A stretch of DNA of 64,000 nt. Source: Panorpa germanica. Taxonomy: Eukaryota; Arthropoda; Insecta; Mecoptera; Panorpidae. Below are positions 12,058 through 29,581 of this stretch, one piece after another; the stretch's first letter is position 1, and every line of letters begins with the position of its first letter. The stretch lies in assembly GCA_963678705.1 (NCBI GenBank), contig OY783213.1, positions 8,374,451 through 8,438,450 of the forward strand. The letters are read 5' to 3'. The position numbers and the translations under genes were made by a program. A model generated the notes under the pieces. It was not told the origin of the DNA. It saw only the letters and a list, made by a program, of their open reading frames with translations, and did no database searches.

Positions 12058-14468
12058 ATATAGTATACACTTCGCATTTATGTATGTGCTACATAAATGC
12101 TACGTAATTGCGCAAAATAGGTAGTCACAACAATTGTTGTGTATTGTGTAGTTGCAAAGAATAATAATACGTTTGAAAAATAAAAGGATTTGATATTTAC
12201 CTATAAAAATAATGATTAAAAATTAAGTAACACCCATTTCTCTATAACCTGTAGTTTTGTTTTTATATTTCTGATCCACACATATTCATTCTTTTAATTA
12301 GATCAACTTTTTTTACATACAGCAGCACATATCTAAGTTTAAAATGCATTGTTTTGGTTCAAATCAAATCTGAAATCAAATCAAAACTCTGTGAATCAAT
12401 TCTATATGATATCATTTTATCTGTAGGTGGCACTTTAATCCTTTTTATCCTTTTTTAACCAGCCCGCAGATCGTAGTTTTGAGTGCAACCATAAGGCATC
12501 AACTATTATGATTTTAAATTGACAGAAATTACAATTAAGTAAGAAAACAACAATACACACAAATATTAAATGAATTGTTCTGAGAATTTTGTTAAAATCT
12601 TTTATGTCTGAAAATTTTGTTGCACGCCAACGTAAGATGTAAAAAAAGGAATACTTTTTTCCTTAAAATATTATTTGAAAATTTTTGGCACGCACATATA
12701 ACAAACGATTACCATCTCTGTAAAGATGAATGTTTTTACTTAATATGAGCTGCGATTGTAAGTAAAAGTGTATTATGTCAATATATTTTATTAACTTGAT
12801 ATATTGCTATTTATATAAGCATATTTATGTGCATTAAAATTGACAAAAATATTTATTTACAAACCATTCAATAAATTCATTTAGAAAGTTTAGTTTTTAT
12901 TTTAATTTATTTGGAATATTTAAAAATGTATAAAACGTAAATTTTTGGATGCATCTTATCCTTTTACAATAAAATTTTGATGTAATTCATAAATTACAAT
13001 TGTACAAGATAAAGTAAATATGTCTTTTTTCGAAACAAGAATATGTTAAATGCAAAAAGACTTTTTCCCGAAGTAGAATGTTACTTTTATATTAATATTT
13101 ATGGACATTATAAAGATTACCTTTTATAAGGGATATATTTTCTGGCTAGCAGTTTTTAGTTTACTTATCCTAGATTTACGTGCTTATGAATTCTAATTGT
13201 AGTTATTGGACTGAATATCTTAATATGTTTTAATTTGAAACATTTTGTTTTAATTATCAGTCATATTTATAATATAGAAACCAGCGTTTTAAATTTTAAA
13301 ACACACCAAATATAAACATTAAATACGCCGCTATCTCTTGAGCTTCAATTTTATAGTATTGTTAGCACGGGCAGTCACAATGAAGAAAACTCATGCTAAA
13401 CTGCTCATTTAAACTTAGGAGCTCATGAGATAATTAGTGTTATATACTATTACAATAAAATAGCTTTTAAAAAAATATTATATTCTCATGATTACTTGCT
13501 TGCTCAAATTAAATGTTATATGCCATACTTATGATATTTAACTCTCTGTTAAAAATTATAATCTTTCTAATTTTTAGTTAACTTTCTATCCAGCCTTTTC
13601 GAATTCAATACATAAATATTCTTTTTATACTTAGTTCTAATGAATTCAAAGAATGATGTGCTTGAAAAAATATTTAATTTATGTTTTAAGTAAAAAATAT
13701 GATAATGTGAATTCCAAAAGGCCGCCATTATTTTCTTAATTCTTATCTAAATATCTTTGTGATATCACGATAATACTGTTCTTATATAAAAAACAAGCAT
13801 ATTCATGATTCTTAATTACATTTTTAGTATGAGTATACAATACGTATGATATAAATTAAAAAATAATTTCGAGTATTTTTCATATGCTCATAATATATAT
13901 ATTATGAAGGCCAAACAAATTTGTAATTACTTATTCCTAATTTAAGTTTTTTGTCTAGCGTAAATATATCACATACAAAATTAACAAAATAAAGTTTGAA
14001 AATGTAACAAATAATATTTATCGCATTTTAAATAATTAACTTATATAAAATATAAAATCAATATAACAAAAATATAAAATAACGTAGTTTCAAGAATATT
14101 ATGAATCTAAAAAATAAAATGACAAGAGTAATATATTTATTTTTATATTAGATTAATATCAGGGTATTCTTTATTTAGTTTATATATAAGTAATATTTTT
14201 TATTAAAATATTAGATTCACATTTATTTATTATTATTTTGTTATCAATAGGATATTTGGTATTATTCGAAAAGGACAATAAAAATAAATATATTAGAGAC
14301 TGCCATAATCAAATAAAATAATAATATCTTCATTTACAGTCAACTTTACTACAGTTTCTTCACCTTATTAACAATATATAAGGATCACATTTATACACTC
14401 TATAATAATCTATATAATAATTACATAATATAATATACCAATTTAATTTCTTACTTTCACTTATTCAT
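12058..14468. other. Intergenic DNA between NAT10 and TMEM184, nothing recognised
   Basis: This is AT-rich sequence without credible coding frames. The end next to 14468 must contain the TMEM184 3' UTR (minus strand). Several AATAAA-like signals are present because of base composition, so I cannot choose the real poly(A) site. Confidence 0.4.
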
Positions 14469-20712
<6,244 letters not shown>

Positions 20713-22158
20713 GACTAGCTTTTACCCCCGTCGCAAGCGACGTCTGTTTTTTGTGTGTGGCTTGAATTTCATGTCAAAATTTAATTTCATTTTTAAATTG
20801 AAATAAAAAATAAACTCGTCTCATACTATTTTTACGTATAATAACAATTAATTTTTCATACAAACTGGCTAAGAAAATATATTTTTTTTATCAAAATAAA
20901 AAATATTTTCAATTTATGCGTTATTTGACCAACTTTTTTTCAAAATTTGTGATTTTTTTTTGATTCGTAAATAAGTTACCAAGGTTAGCCTATATACAAA
21001 ATTTCAACTTTCTAGCACAATTTTTACTCTCGGCAAATACTGCCCCGTGCCCCCCAATAAAATTTTTAAAATTTTGAATTTTTTTTTTATTATTAATATA
21101 CTTATTTATTCTAGAATCCAGAATACGAACTTTCTCCAAAGTTCCCTACTGGGCACCAGAATTTCTTCAACCCCCCCTTTTTCAATTTTTAAATTTCTAA
21201 TTTTTGAGAAATGTCAGCATTGAATGCCTTAATACACATGCAAAATTTCAACTTTCTATCTTTTACGAATTAAAAGTAATACAGCAAAAAAGGGCTGCAT
21301 TAGTACCCCCCACATACCACCGCTACTGAACAAGTTTGTCAAATTTTAGCACGAGGATCTATTTTATTTGTATCTAAGAATATATATTCTAAACTATAGC
21401 CTTTCATCTCCATATATTTCAAATATCTGGTTTTTGGCCCCCAGCGCCCACCGCCTCTGGAAAGTTGCAAATTTCTATAGTGTGTCTTTAATGACACTCT
21501 ATATATGGCCCCCGTTCCAAATTTTAACGTTCTAGCTCTGTTGCGACATAGCCCCCAAAAAATCACGCCGCCACTGAATTAAAATTTTGGTAATCCAATT
21601 ATTGGCATACATGCACAATTAGTGTCTTAATACATACCCTAAGTTTTAATACTACTTTTTCAATATTTCTGGCTTTTACTGTCTTAACTCCCGCCGCCAC
21701 TGGAAATTTGGGGCTGTTTATTTTTTTTCATTAATGACTGTCTAGAGCGAGCCTACATATTAAATTTGAACGTCCTAACTCTATTCTAACATTGCCCCCG
21801 GAAATTCGCGCCGCTACTGAACTCAAATTTCAAATGTCCAACTATTGGCAAATGTGCACAATTATGATCTCAATACACATACTAAATTTCAGTTTTCTAT
21901 CTTTTCTAGTTCGTCAGATATTTGCAAAAGTATTTTTTCGAATTTTCCAGTTTTTCCAAAATTACGGGTTTCCAGGAAATTCAGGGAAAAATCCGGGGAC
22001 GCCAAAAGTCTTAGAATTTTTTTCTCTACGAAATAGGAAATTTTTAAAAAGATCGCCGGAGCCGTTTTCGCGCTGCCATACAAAATTCAGTACCAAACAT
22101 ATAAACATATAAACATATAAGAATAGATTCAAACACCTGGGACATTATAATATATGAT
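20713..22158 (+). repeat. Interspersed repeat family 2, full-length-looking copy, about 1.45 kb
   Basis: One end is ACTAGCTTTTACCCCCGTCG followed by CAAGCGACGTCTG. The other end carries AACATATAAGAATA and GACATTATAATATATG. Inside are repeated short phrases such as AAATTTCAACTTTCTA and poly-pyrimidine tracts, but no long coding frame. Three partial copies in the opposite orientation lie at 36.06-38.46 kb. The first end resembles the ACTAGCTTTTACCCGCG-type terminus seen in many arthropod repeats. The class is unresolved and the element is non-autonomous. Confidence 0.75.
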
Positions 22159-22797
22159 GATGATGTAGCGGTTTATGATAAATATAGGTGGATAGCCAGA
22201 TGTAGTAAACTCGAACGGATAATACTGAAATAATACTTTTAGAGAACGATATATTCTAGATCTACAGGTTCACAGGCTCTGGATTAGATAAACACAAATA
22301 CTATAATCTTACACTTCACCTCGCATAAATGACAAAAACAGTTACTGTTCATATTTCATACACAGCAACGCGCAAGTATAAATATGTATAACAACATATC
22401 GCATAAATTTTGATAAATGATAATGTTAAATAAGAAATATATAATACAAAGCATAACAATAACTTTGTGGTATAAACAACATGAAAACACTGTGGAGAAT
22501 GTATAATAAGCAAGGTTCATGAACTGTTAAATTTTCCTTACTCTGAAATGTACTTAAACTGGTAGACAGGTGGGGTGGGATGGGTTTAACGTTACAAGAC
22601 AGGTTTATATTTCTTGATGTGGCCGAGAATGTTTTATTACTGGGAATATTGCAACTTTGTACGTAAAGGTATCTCATTATTAAAGAACGTAGACTGTTTT
22701 ACATAATATTGAGAGGTATTTTTCAGCCAAAATATGATACATTAAATTTATATGATATTCTTATTATTTAAAGTTTAAAGGTAGACACAAAAAGTTA

Positions 22798-23396
22798 AAT
22801 GGACTTGTGTCCTTATTTCTTAGTGGTCGATTTTTCAATTGTTGATTGAAATTGATGTAAATAAATGTGTATTGGCGTGTCTATTTTATTAAATATCTAA
22901 ATGTTGACGTAGATATAGCAATTTAAAATTTGAATTGTAGTTTTAGCGCTAGAAATGGTCAACCATATTTGTATGAAGTGAAATGCATTTTAACGTCAGT
23001 TATTTATTGAGTAGGTCAGTGCTGTGGTAATGTTTTGTAGCCGTTGGTAGCCAAATAATCAAGTCAAGTCAAAGAATAATAAGTTTTTATTTTATTTAAC
23101 CCTGCTAAGACAGACATAATATTGAAATTTTATTGTTCCTTGAAATAGCTGTAAATAATATTTAATATATATACATATAGCAGAGATTTATACGCTGTAA
23201 GGTTGGCAGCGGTTGTGATGGCACATGCATTTCGAATGTGTACAACGTTGAATCCCTTTAATAATTAAAGAGACAAAATGACTTTTTTAATTGTTAATAT
23301 CTCTTAACATATAAGGAGTTATTAAAAAATAATTGATCATTTGAGGTTCTAGTAACCCACTTTATCAATATATAGTACACTTTTATAGAAATTAAA
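22798..23396 (+). mobile_element. MITE family 3, copy a (one terminus lost)
   Basis: The copy begins AATGGACTTGTGTCC and runs through CTTAGTGGTCGATTTTTC, TTTTAGCGCTAGAAATGG and CAACGTTGAATCCCTTTA to TTTATAGAAATTAAAG. The whole stretch matches the reverse complement of 28943-29581 with scattered differences. The right-hand terminal repeat is missing. There is no coding frame. Confidence 0.75.
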
Positions 23397-24480
23397 GCTC
23401 TTATTATTCTTTGAATGATAAATACTTATTGTACAATCATTCAAATTTTAAAAGGATCGCCATTTTTTAAAATATACCATGGTAATAACATATGTGTAAT
23501 ATATATATATATAATTGCGTAGCTTTTAAAACGTAAGTACATATATCCGGTTACCGCAAGTGTAGTAATTATTACGAAATGACCATTCATAAAATAAAAA
23601 CCAGAATATTGCAACGCTATTTTTACATAATTAAAATGGATTCGGAGGAAATGTTTGTCATATATAAACTTATAAAGAAGTTAAATTGATTTAGATACAC
23701 AGTGTTTTTAAATGAAGTATCTTATCGTTTCTTATTCGTACTGCAGTAATAATGGCCGTTTCAGAAAGTAAATAGAAACCAATACATACAAAATGCGAGT
23801 TGTGAGATACATTAAGCATTAGGTTGATATGGATAGCATTCTAGTCTAACTGGTTGTTTAAAATTCTCCTTATATAGCGAAAACAATAGATAGAATAAAA
23901 GCAAAAAATAAAAGTCAATTTACGAGAATATGAGAAACCATTACTATCCATTACACATTTGTTTATGTATTTGTCTAATATAAAGTGCGAACTTGTATAG
24001 AGTTTAAAAATTCGCTACTTTCATAATTTGCATTTATTGATATTAAAAATACGACGCATGGGCGAATCTCGAAACTTATGACACAAGCCTGAATATTTAT
24101 TCCATGACATAAAGAATAATGTTTAATTGTACAATTATTAGTGTATTATGAAATAGTCTTGTATTTTTAATTGACAATAAAATTAAAAGATATTAAAAGC
24201 TAATAAAACTAATCTTAAAATGAAGAAAATGCATTTCATTTTAGTGTTGTTCAATTATATTTTATTGTTTCGTTATAAAGTCTGTGATTAAGTTTGTTTA
24301 TAACCACGTTTAGTAGCTGGTGAATTTATTTAGTTCCCACACTTGAAGAATAATAGTTAAGGTTCCGTCGTACAGTTGGTATTGGAAAATAAAATTTATA
24401 ATTTGTAATGTAATTAATTGTAATTTGAATGATGTAAGATTCCACACAGAATTACTAAACATTTTAATTATTTATTAAGA
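23397..24480. other. AT-rich sequence, nothing recognised
   Basis: There is no credible frame, inverted terminal repeat or RNA gene. Confidence 0.35.
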
Positions 24481-24775
24481 TTACTAGCTGTCCCGGCCTC
24501 GCGTTGCTGTGCCTAACGTAGCGCCATCTATTGAATATTTACTCAATCTAGTCAACAGATGTCGCCATCATCGTCGCCCGATGCCATATGTCATATACAG
24601 ATAATTAATAGACAAATAATTAGCAATAAGATAAATAAATTGAGATTTAAGTTATCCTATCTTTCAAGTTGGACCAAACTGCACACGGTGTACAAATTTG
24701 ATTAAAGTCGGTTAAGTAGTTTAGGAATCCATCGCGGTGAGATGCAGTGGCACGTAATTTATATATATTAAGAAG
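24481..24775 (+). mobile_element. SINE-like or RTE-derived retroelement fragment
   Basis: The segment opens with TTACTAGCTGTCCCGGCCTC and closes with AAATTTGATTAAAGTCGGTT, AAGTAGTTTAGGAATCCATC and an AT-rich tail. This head and tail phrasing is the familiar pattern of short RTE-tailed or SINE-like elements in arthropods. No frame is present. The assignment rests on recognition of the ends, not on a search. Confidence 0.55.
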
Positions 24776-25173
24776 AAGATGAGAGCACAAAATTAAACTA
24801 TTTTTGATAAAAATGTAACGCATATGCATATTTTGTTACTCCTTTTAAACATAAGAATAATTTTCTTTATCCTGTATATGTTGTTAAAAGCGATAAGGGG
24901 AGTATTGAAATTTTCAATTACTCGAAATTACATTATATCGATAATATTATAAAACAAATATTGGACTTGTAATATGTAAATTAACAACAATTACTTTCCT
25001 TTTTTCTTGCTATTATTAAAACATAGGTTTATTAAAATTGGTATTTTCTTATTTTACAGTCATGTTTTTATTCTTTTATTTTAATAACATTTGTAAAATT
25101 GTATTTGTTTTAATAAATTAACATTTCTGTTACACAATATTGCTGTTTATGTCAACGATACATTAGAGATACA

Positions 25174-25761
25174 TTAAGACGGTATTCTACTGTAGAATTT
25201 TGAAAAAATCGAAAATTTTTTTTCTCATATTTTCAAAGTTTAGATATTCAAAAATATGTCATTAAAAGGATTTTTCAAAATTCCTATTATTTCATGAGAT
25301 ATAGCCTTATAATAATATATAGTTATATATATTATTATATGAGTTATAAAACTTTGGACGCGTTTTTCTGGGAACTACTTTTTTCGAGTTGGCGGTAATG
25401 ATATCTCAAGTTCTAATGAACTGATTCACTTCAAATTTGAAGAGGATGTTCCCTATACGTCGCTACATCGCGTGAACCACGCCTAAAACTATAACTTCTC
25501 ATTTAGTATTTTTTAAAAATTCGGAATTGTTAAAAAAAGATGAAAAAAAATATTTATTTTTTCAAACTGCCGCCATTTTGAGAAAAAAAATTTCTTTAGC
25601 TTATCCAAGGTTCATGCGATAGCGGCATCTATAATAATTAGGAATCCGTCTGTTTTTTATGTTTCAGAACACCAGGAGGGTAAAAATATTTTTTGTTTGC
25701 TTCGTACAGCGCTTCAAAAACCGGGCGAAATTCATGCCTCTACAGTAGAATACCCCCTTAA
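25174..25761. mobile_element. TTAA-flanked inverted-repeat element, family 4 (588 bp with flanks)
   Basis: TTAA at 25174-25177 is followed by GACGGTATTCTACTGTAGA. TTAA at 25758-25761 is preceded by the inverted copy (reverse complement GGGGGTATTCTACTGTAGA). The interior has no useful coding frame. TTAA target sites with short terminal repeats are the signature of piggyBac-type elements, so this is probably a non-autonomous member or relative; the link to piggyBac is an inference. Confidence 0.7.
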
Positions 25762-25929
25762 ATAAGAGATAAATATAGTTCCTATGTTTACTGCGAGTAT
25801 AAATTACAATTAGTAATACGTAACTGCAACCAGGTTTCGTTGAATATTCTAGCAGGAGATAGATAGAGCTGTTCTACTACTACTACCACGGTACAATGTT
25901 TGATAGTATATGTTAATTAAACTTACAAC

Positions 25930-26100
25930 TTGCTGCAGTTGTAATCATTAGCTTTACCATTTCCGGAATCAGTTTTCATCGCTGTTATCTGTTGCTTTGA
26001 GTTGAACACTCCATTCGTTCTAATAATGCAGGAATATGCAGCACAGTAATACTCCACTAAGAATAACTTTGCAGGACATTCTGCATATAAAATATTCCAT
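25930..26100 (-). other. GC-richer island with a minus-strand open frame; possible unrecognised exon
   Basis: On the minus strand an AG acceptor-like site (TTTTATATGCAG, ending near 26084) is followed by about 53 open codons. They include CPAKLFLVEYYCAAYSC and GVFNSKQQITAMKTDSGNGK, ending SKL-stop; a GTAAGT donor-like site overlaps that stop. I recognise no family. The plus strand of the same stretch is also open for about 25 codons. Frames of this size arise by chance in this window, so the only real support is the base composition. Confidence 0.2.
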
Positions 26101-26529
26101 CAGATATTACAACAACCTTAATTTATTTTACTTTGTTACTCAAACATTTTTGTGAATGTGAATTGTGAGTATATTTCACTACCTAATGTAACAAAATTAT
26201 TTCAAGTACACTCCATATTAAATATATGTAAATAAGTTTGATTACTATTGCATAAGTAATACAGACACAACAGAAGTAGTTATTATTAATTCATCGTCTA
26301 GGCTATGCTAATTGGTTGCATAATGAGGTCACTGAACATATTACAGACGGAATGAATTAATATACGTACAACAGGTGATATAATACTACGTACTGATTCA
26401 ACAGCCCTATAAATATTTAATGAAGGATAATGTTTGTAAACAAATCGTAGATTTATGTTAGATTATGAGTGCATCTAATATGATTTATGGTTAAATAAGT
26501 AAATAAAGAAACGCTGTATTACACCAAAC

Positions 26530-26640
26530 ACGAAGTATTTTTAGTATAGTACCTTAGTACCAAGCGATACTGCGTTGTACCCAATGAATAGAGTTAGGAA
26601 TGCTATAGATAATATAGTTCAAATTACGAGAGTTCGCCCG
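26530..26640 (-). other. GC-richer island with a hydrophobic minus-strand frame; possible small exon
   Basis: A minus-strand frame reads TILSIAFLTLFIGYNAVSLG, which looks like a membrane segment or signal peptide. It follows a TGA stop, and there is an acceptor-like TATCTATAG just inside it. No start codon is present, so it would need an upstream exon. I do not recognise it. Confidence 0.15.
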
Positions 26641-27099
26641 CGACTCATACTTAAAACAAGTTGTGGTGTATAAACTGCCGATATAACTAAAAAGCACTGA
26701 CTCATTTATTTTTCTATAATATATATAGAAACGAATAATATAAAATTCATTATCGTATCATAAATTTATACTGCTCTTATAACCTCTTTTAAGTATAAGT
26801 CGCCGTCGAACTATCGTGATTTGGACTAACTTCCTTTGTAATAACAACTTAGGCAACGAGTCATGTTTTCGATTAAAAATGAATATAATTTATCGGGCAG
26901 AGGTAGTTACTTGAAAAACATCTGTGTACTTAACAGAAGACCTGTGATAGATATTTGAATACTCATAAAATTGATAATATAACTCGTAACGAGCACATGA
27001 TTCTAAAATCGTAACAGTATAGTGAAAACTTAACCTCAAATTCTTGAACAGCAAATACTAAAAATATTCATAACAGATTTTCATTACTTGTGCAGGAAA

Positions 27100-27240
27100 G
27101 CGTATTTTTCGGACAGTTCAGTTTGCTGTCCGGGTTTGAAGACTACGGCCTTTATAATAGAATCACGTAAGACGTAATCCGTTCTCTTGGTGTTGAGCGC
27201 TGACACTTTGTACTCGTCTGTCGGATAGGATAGAAAAAGA
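27100..27240. other. GC-richer island, possible unrecognised exon, strand uncertain
   Basis: On the minus strand, 53 codons are open between stops, containing TDEYKVSALNTKRTDYVLRD and VVFKPGQQTELSEKYAFLHK; they follow a good pyrimidine tract and a CAG. On the plus strand the same bases have a good acceptor (TTTTCATTACTTGTGCAG) and a donor (AATCAC before GTAAGA) enclosing ESVFFGQFSLLSGFEDYGLY. Both readings look protein-like, and only one can be right if either is. The protein is not recognised. Base composition differs clearly from the neighbours. Confidence 0.25.
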
Positions 27241-27970
27241 GATTGTTATGGTTTTTATTTGTTTAAAGATTTTCGTGGATGGTGTTTGATAGAAACACAC
27301 CAGGCGAGATTTAGACCAAGCGCTCACTGAAAATTTTACGATTTACTGCTATTAAAGATATCTCAGTAATTCGAGAAAAAATTATCATCTTATCGCATTC
27401 AAAATTTGTTTACTGATTTATATTAATTCCTGATTAACTTTGTTTACCTTTTTTAAATTAGATAATACTGGTATTTATAATATGTTCTTTTTGTATAAAA
27501 TATGAAAAAATTATTTGCTTATCGCACCCACAAAGAGTGTGATTATTTGAGAAATGTAACAGATTACATTTTATGCTAAATAAATACATAGTTAATGCTT
27601 TTTAAGGTTAATATTTTTAGTGTTTGAAGTACTTTTGTTTTTATTCTTTTTTAGTAAATTATTTCAAAATAAACAGTTAACTATTTCTATTTAAAAGAAA
27701 TAACATTTTTATAATATACAGTCTTGTGTCAAATGAGTGTCGGTATTATATATTAAAATAAAACGAATACTATTTGAGATATTTTATGAAATTTTATTTT
27801 TAGTTTCTTTGACTAATAACTATATTCAAACATTTATCAACTATATAATTTTATTCAAAATTTAGTTTTGTTTTATTCCATTTTAAAATAGCTATTTTTG
27901 TTTAACCCTATATAAGAATATAACCATAAAATGTAAAGAATTGCAACAAAACCTCATCTTTATAAAAAAA

Positions 27971-27992
27971 AAAAACACACACACACACACAC
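27971..27992. repeat. (CA)n microsatellite
   Basis: An A-run is followed by about nine CA dinucleotides. It is a simple repeat with no further significance visible. Confidence 0.9.
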
Positions 27993-28173
27993 CAAAAAGC
28001 AGATTGACCAGGATGCCAATAGCTTTAGCGATCCAACAAACAAAATTAGCATTTGAAACCGGTTTATAACATTTAAAACTACAGAACTTTAAAGAAATAA
28101 CCTTGCTGACTTTAAATAGAACAGAAGGTGATCTTTTGACTTTCATCTCAGGCTTATTAATATTTCTTAACAT

Positions 28174-28942
28174 TTATTATAATACGATTTCTTTATTTTT
28201 ATAATGTTATTCGCGTAATGCATTCCAACTGTACGTAAAAGTATGAATCGTACGTATGAATAGTGAAAGTAAGCATTGAATAGAGCCGCACTTAAAGAAC
28301 CACTACTTTAAATTTAAGAACCTTTATTTTTTATACTATGTATTGCATAACAAAAAGAAATAACCATTTGAAAAATTGTGTAAATGAAAATTGAGTTAAA
28401 AAAGTATTTAAAATATAATCCGAAGAAATAAAGCGGTTGTGTATAAGTTAGGCTGCCTCTGTTGCATCAACTACGAATTAAAATGAAACGTATCATTCCA
28501 ATACTCAATCTTGATGCAAGAAATAATAAGTAAGTTAACCGGTCTCTTAAATAATAAGTAAGTTAAAATGTCAAACTCTCACAGCTCCCGAAATATCTGA
28601 TGTGTTGTTCTTACAATATTAATAATCTATAATTAAAAAAATAGAATCATGTCCACACCCTTATTTTACCCGTAATTGTACAACCAAGGTGCAGACTGTA
28701 AACTGAACAAACACGCCACGCAACTATAGAACGAAAATAATACATACTCGTATAATAGGGGAGTTCCCGATTTGTTTGAGGGTGAATTAACACAAGGTAT
28801 AATCTCTTAAAAATATGAATTGTAAAGGAGCGGTTTCACTGGTACAACGGCCATTATTTTATTGCAATAAATACATAAGAGTTAATTTTTAGTAAAAATA
28901 AAAATTATTTATCGATTACTAGATAATAACAATTGAGCTTCA
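28174..28942. other. AT-rich sequence, nothing recognised
   Basis: There is a short local duplication (AAATAATAAGTAAGTTAA occurs twice at about 28522-28568), but no gene or element ends. Confidence 0.35.
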
Positions 28943-29581
28943 AATGGGCTTGTGTCCTATGTCTTAATTTCTATAAAACTGTACTATATATTGATAAAGT
29001 GGGTTACTAGAACCTCAAATATTCAATTATTTTTTAATAACTCCTTATATGTTAAGAGATATTAACAATTAAAAAAGTTATTTTGTCTCTTTAATTATTA
29101 AAGGGATTCAACGTTGTACACATTCCAAGTGCATGTGACATCACAATCCTTGTGTAAGGTTACCAACCTTACAGATCATAAATCTCTGCTATATGTATTT
29201 ATATATCAAAATATCAAATATTATTTACAGCTATTTCAAGAAACAATAAAATTTCAATATTATGTCTTCCGTAACAGGGTTAAATAAAATAAAAACTTAT
29301 TATTCTTTGATTTGACTTGATTATTTGACTACCAACAGCTACAGAACATTACCACAGCACTGACCTACTCAACAAATAACTGACGTTAAAATGCATTTCA
29401 CGTCATAAAAATATGGCCGACCATTTTTAGCGCTAAAACTACAATTCAAACTTTTAATTGCTATATCTCCGTCAATATTTAGATATTTAATGAAATAGAC
29501 ACGCCAATACACATTTATTAACATCAACTTCAATTAACAATTGAAAAATCGACCACTAAAAAATGAGGACACAAGCCCATT
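28943..29581 (-). mobile_element. MITE family 3, copy b (both terminal repeats present, about 639 bp)
   Basis: The left end AATGGGCTTGTGTCCT and right end AGGACACAAGCCCATT are perfect 16-bp inverted repeats. The body matches 22798-23396 in the opposite orientation. No coding frame is present, so it is a non-autonomous DNA element. No superfamily assignment or clear target duplication can be made by eye. Confidence 0.85.

Noticed and set aside
21792..22112. 106-codon frame at 21.8 kb
   Set aside because: It lies in repeat family 2, with matching frames in the other copies and no protein features.
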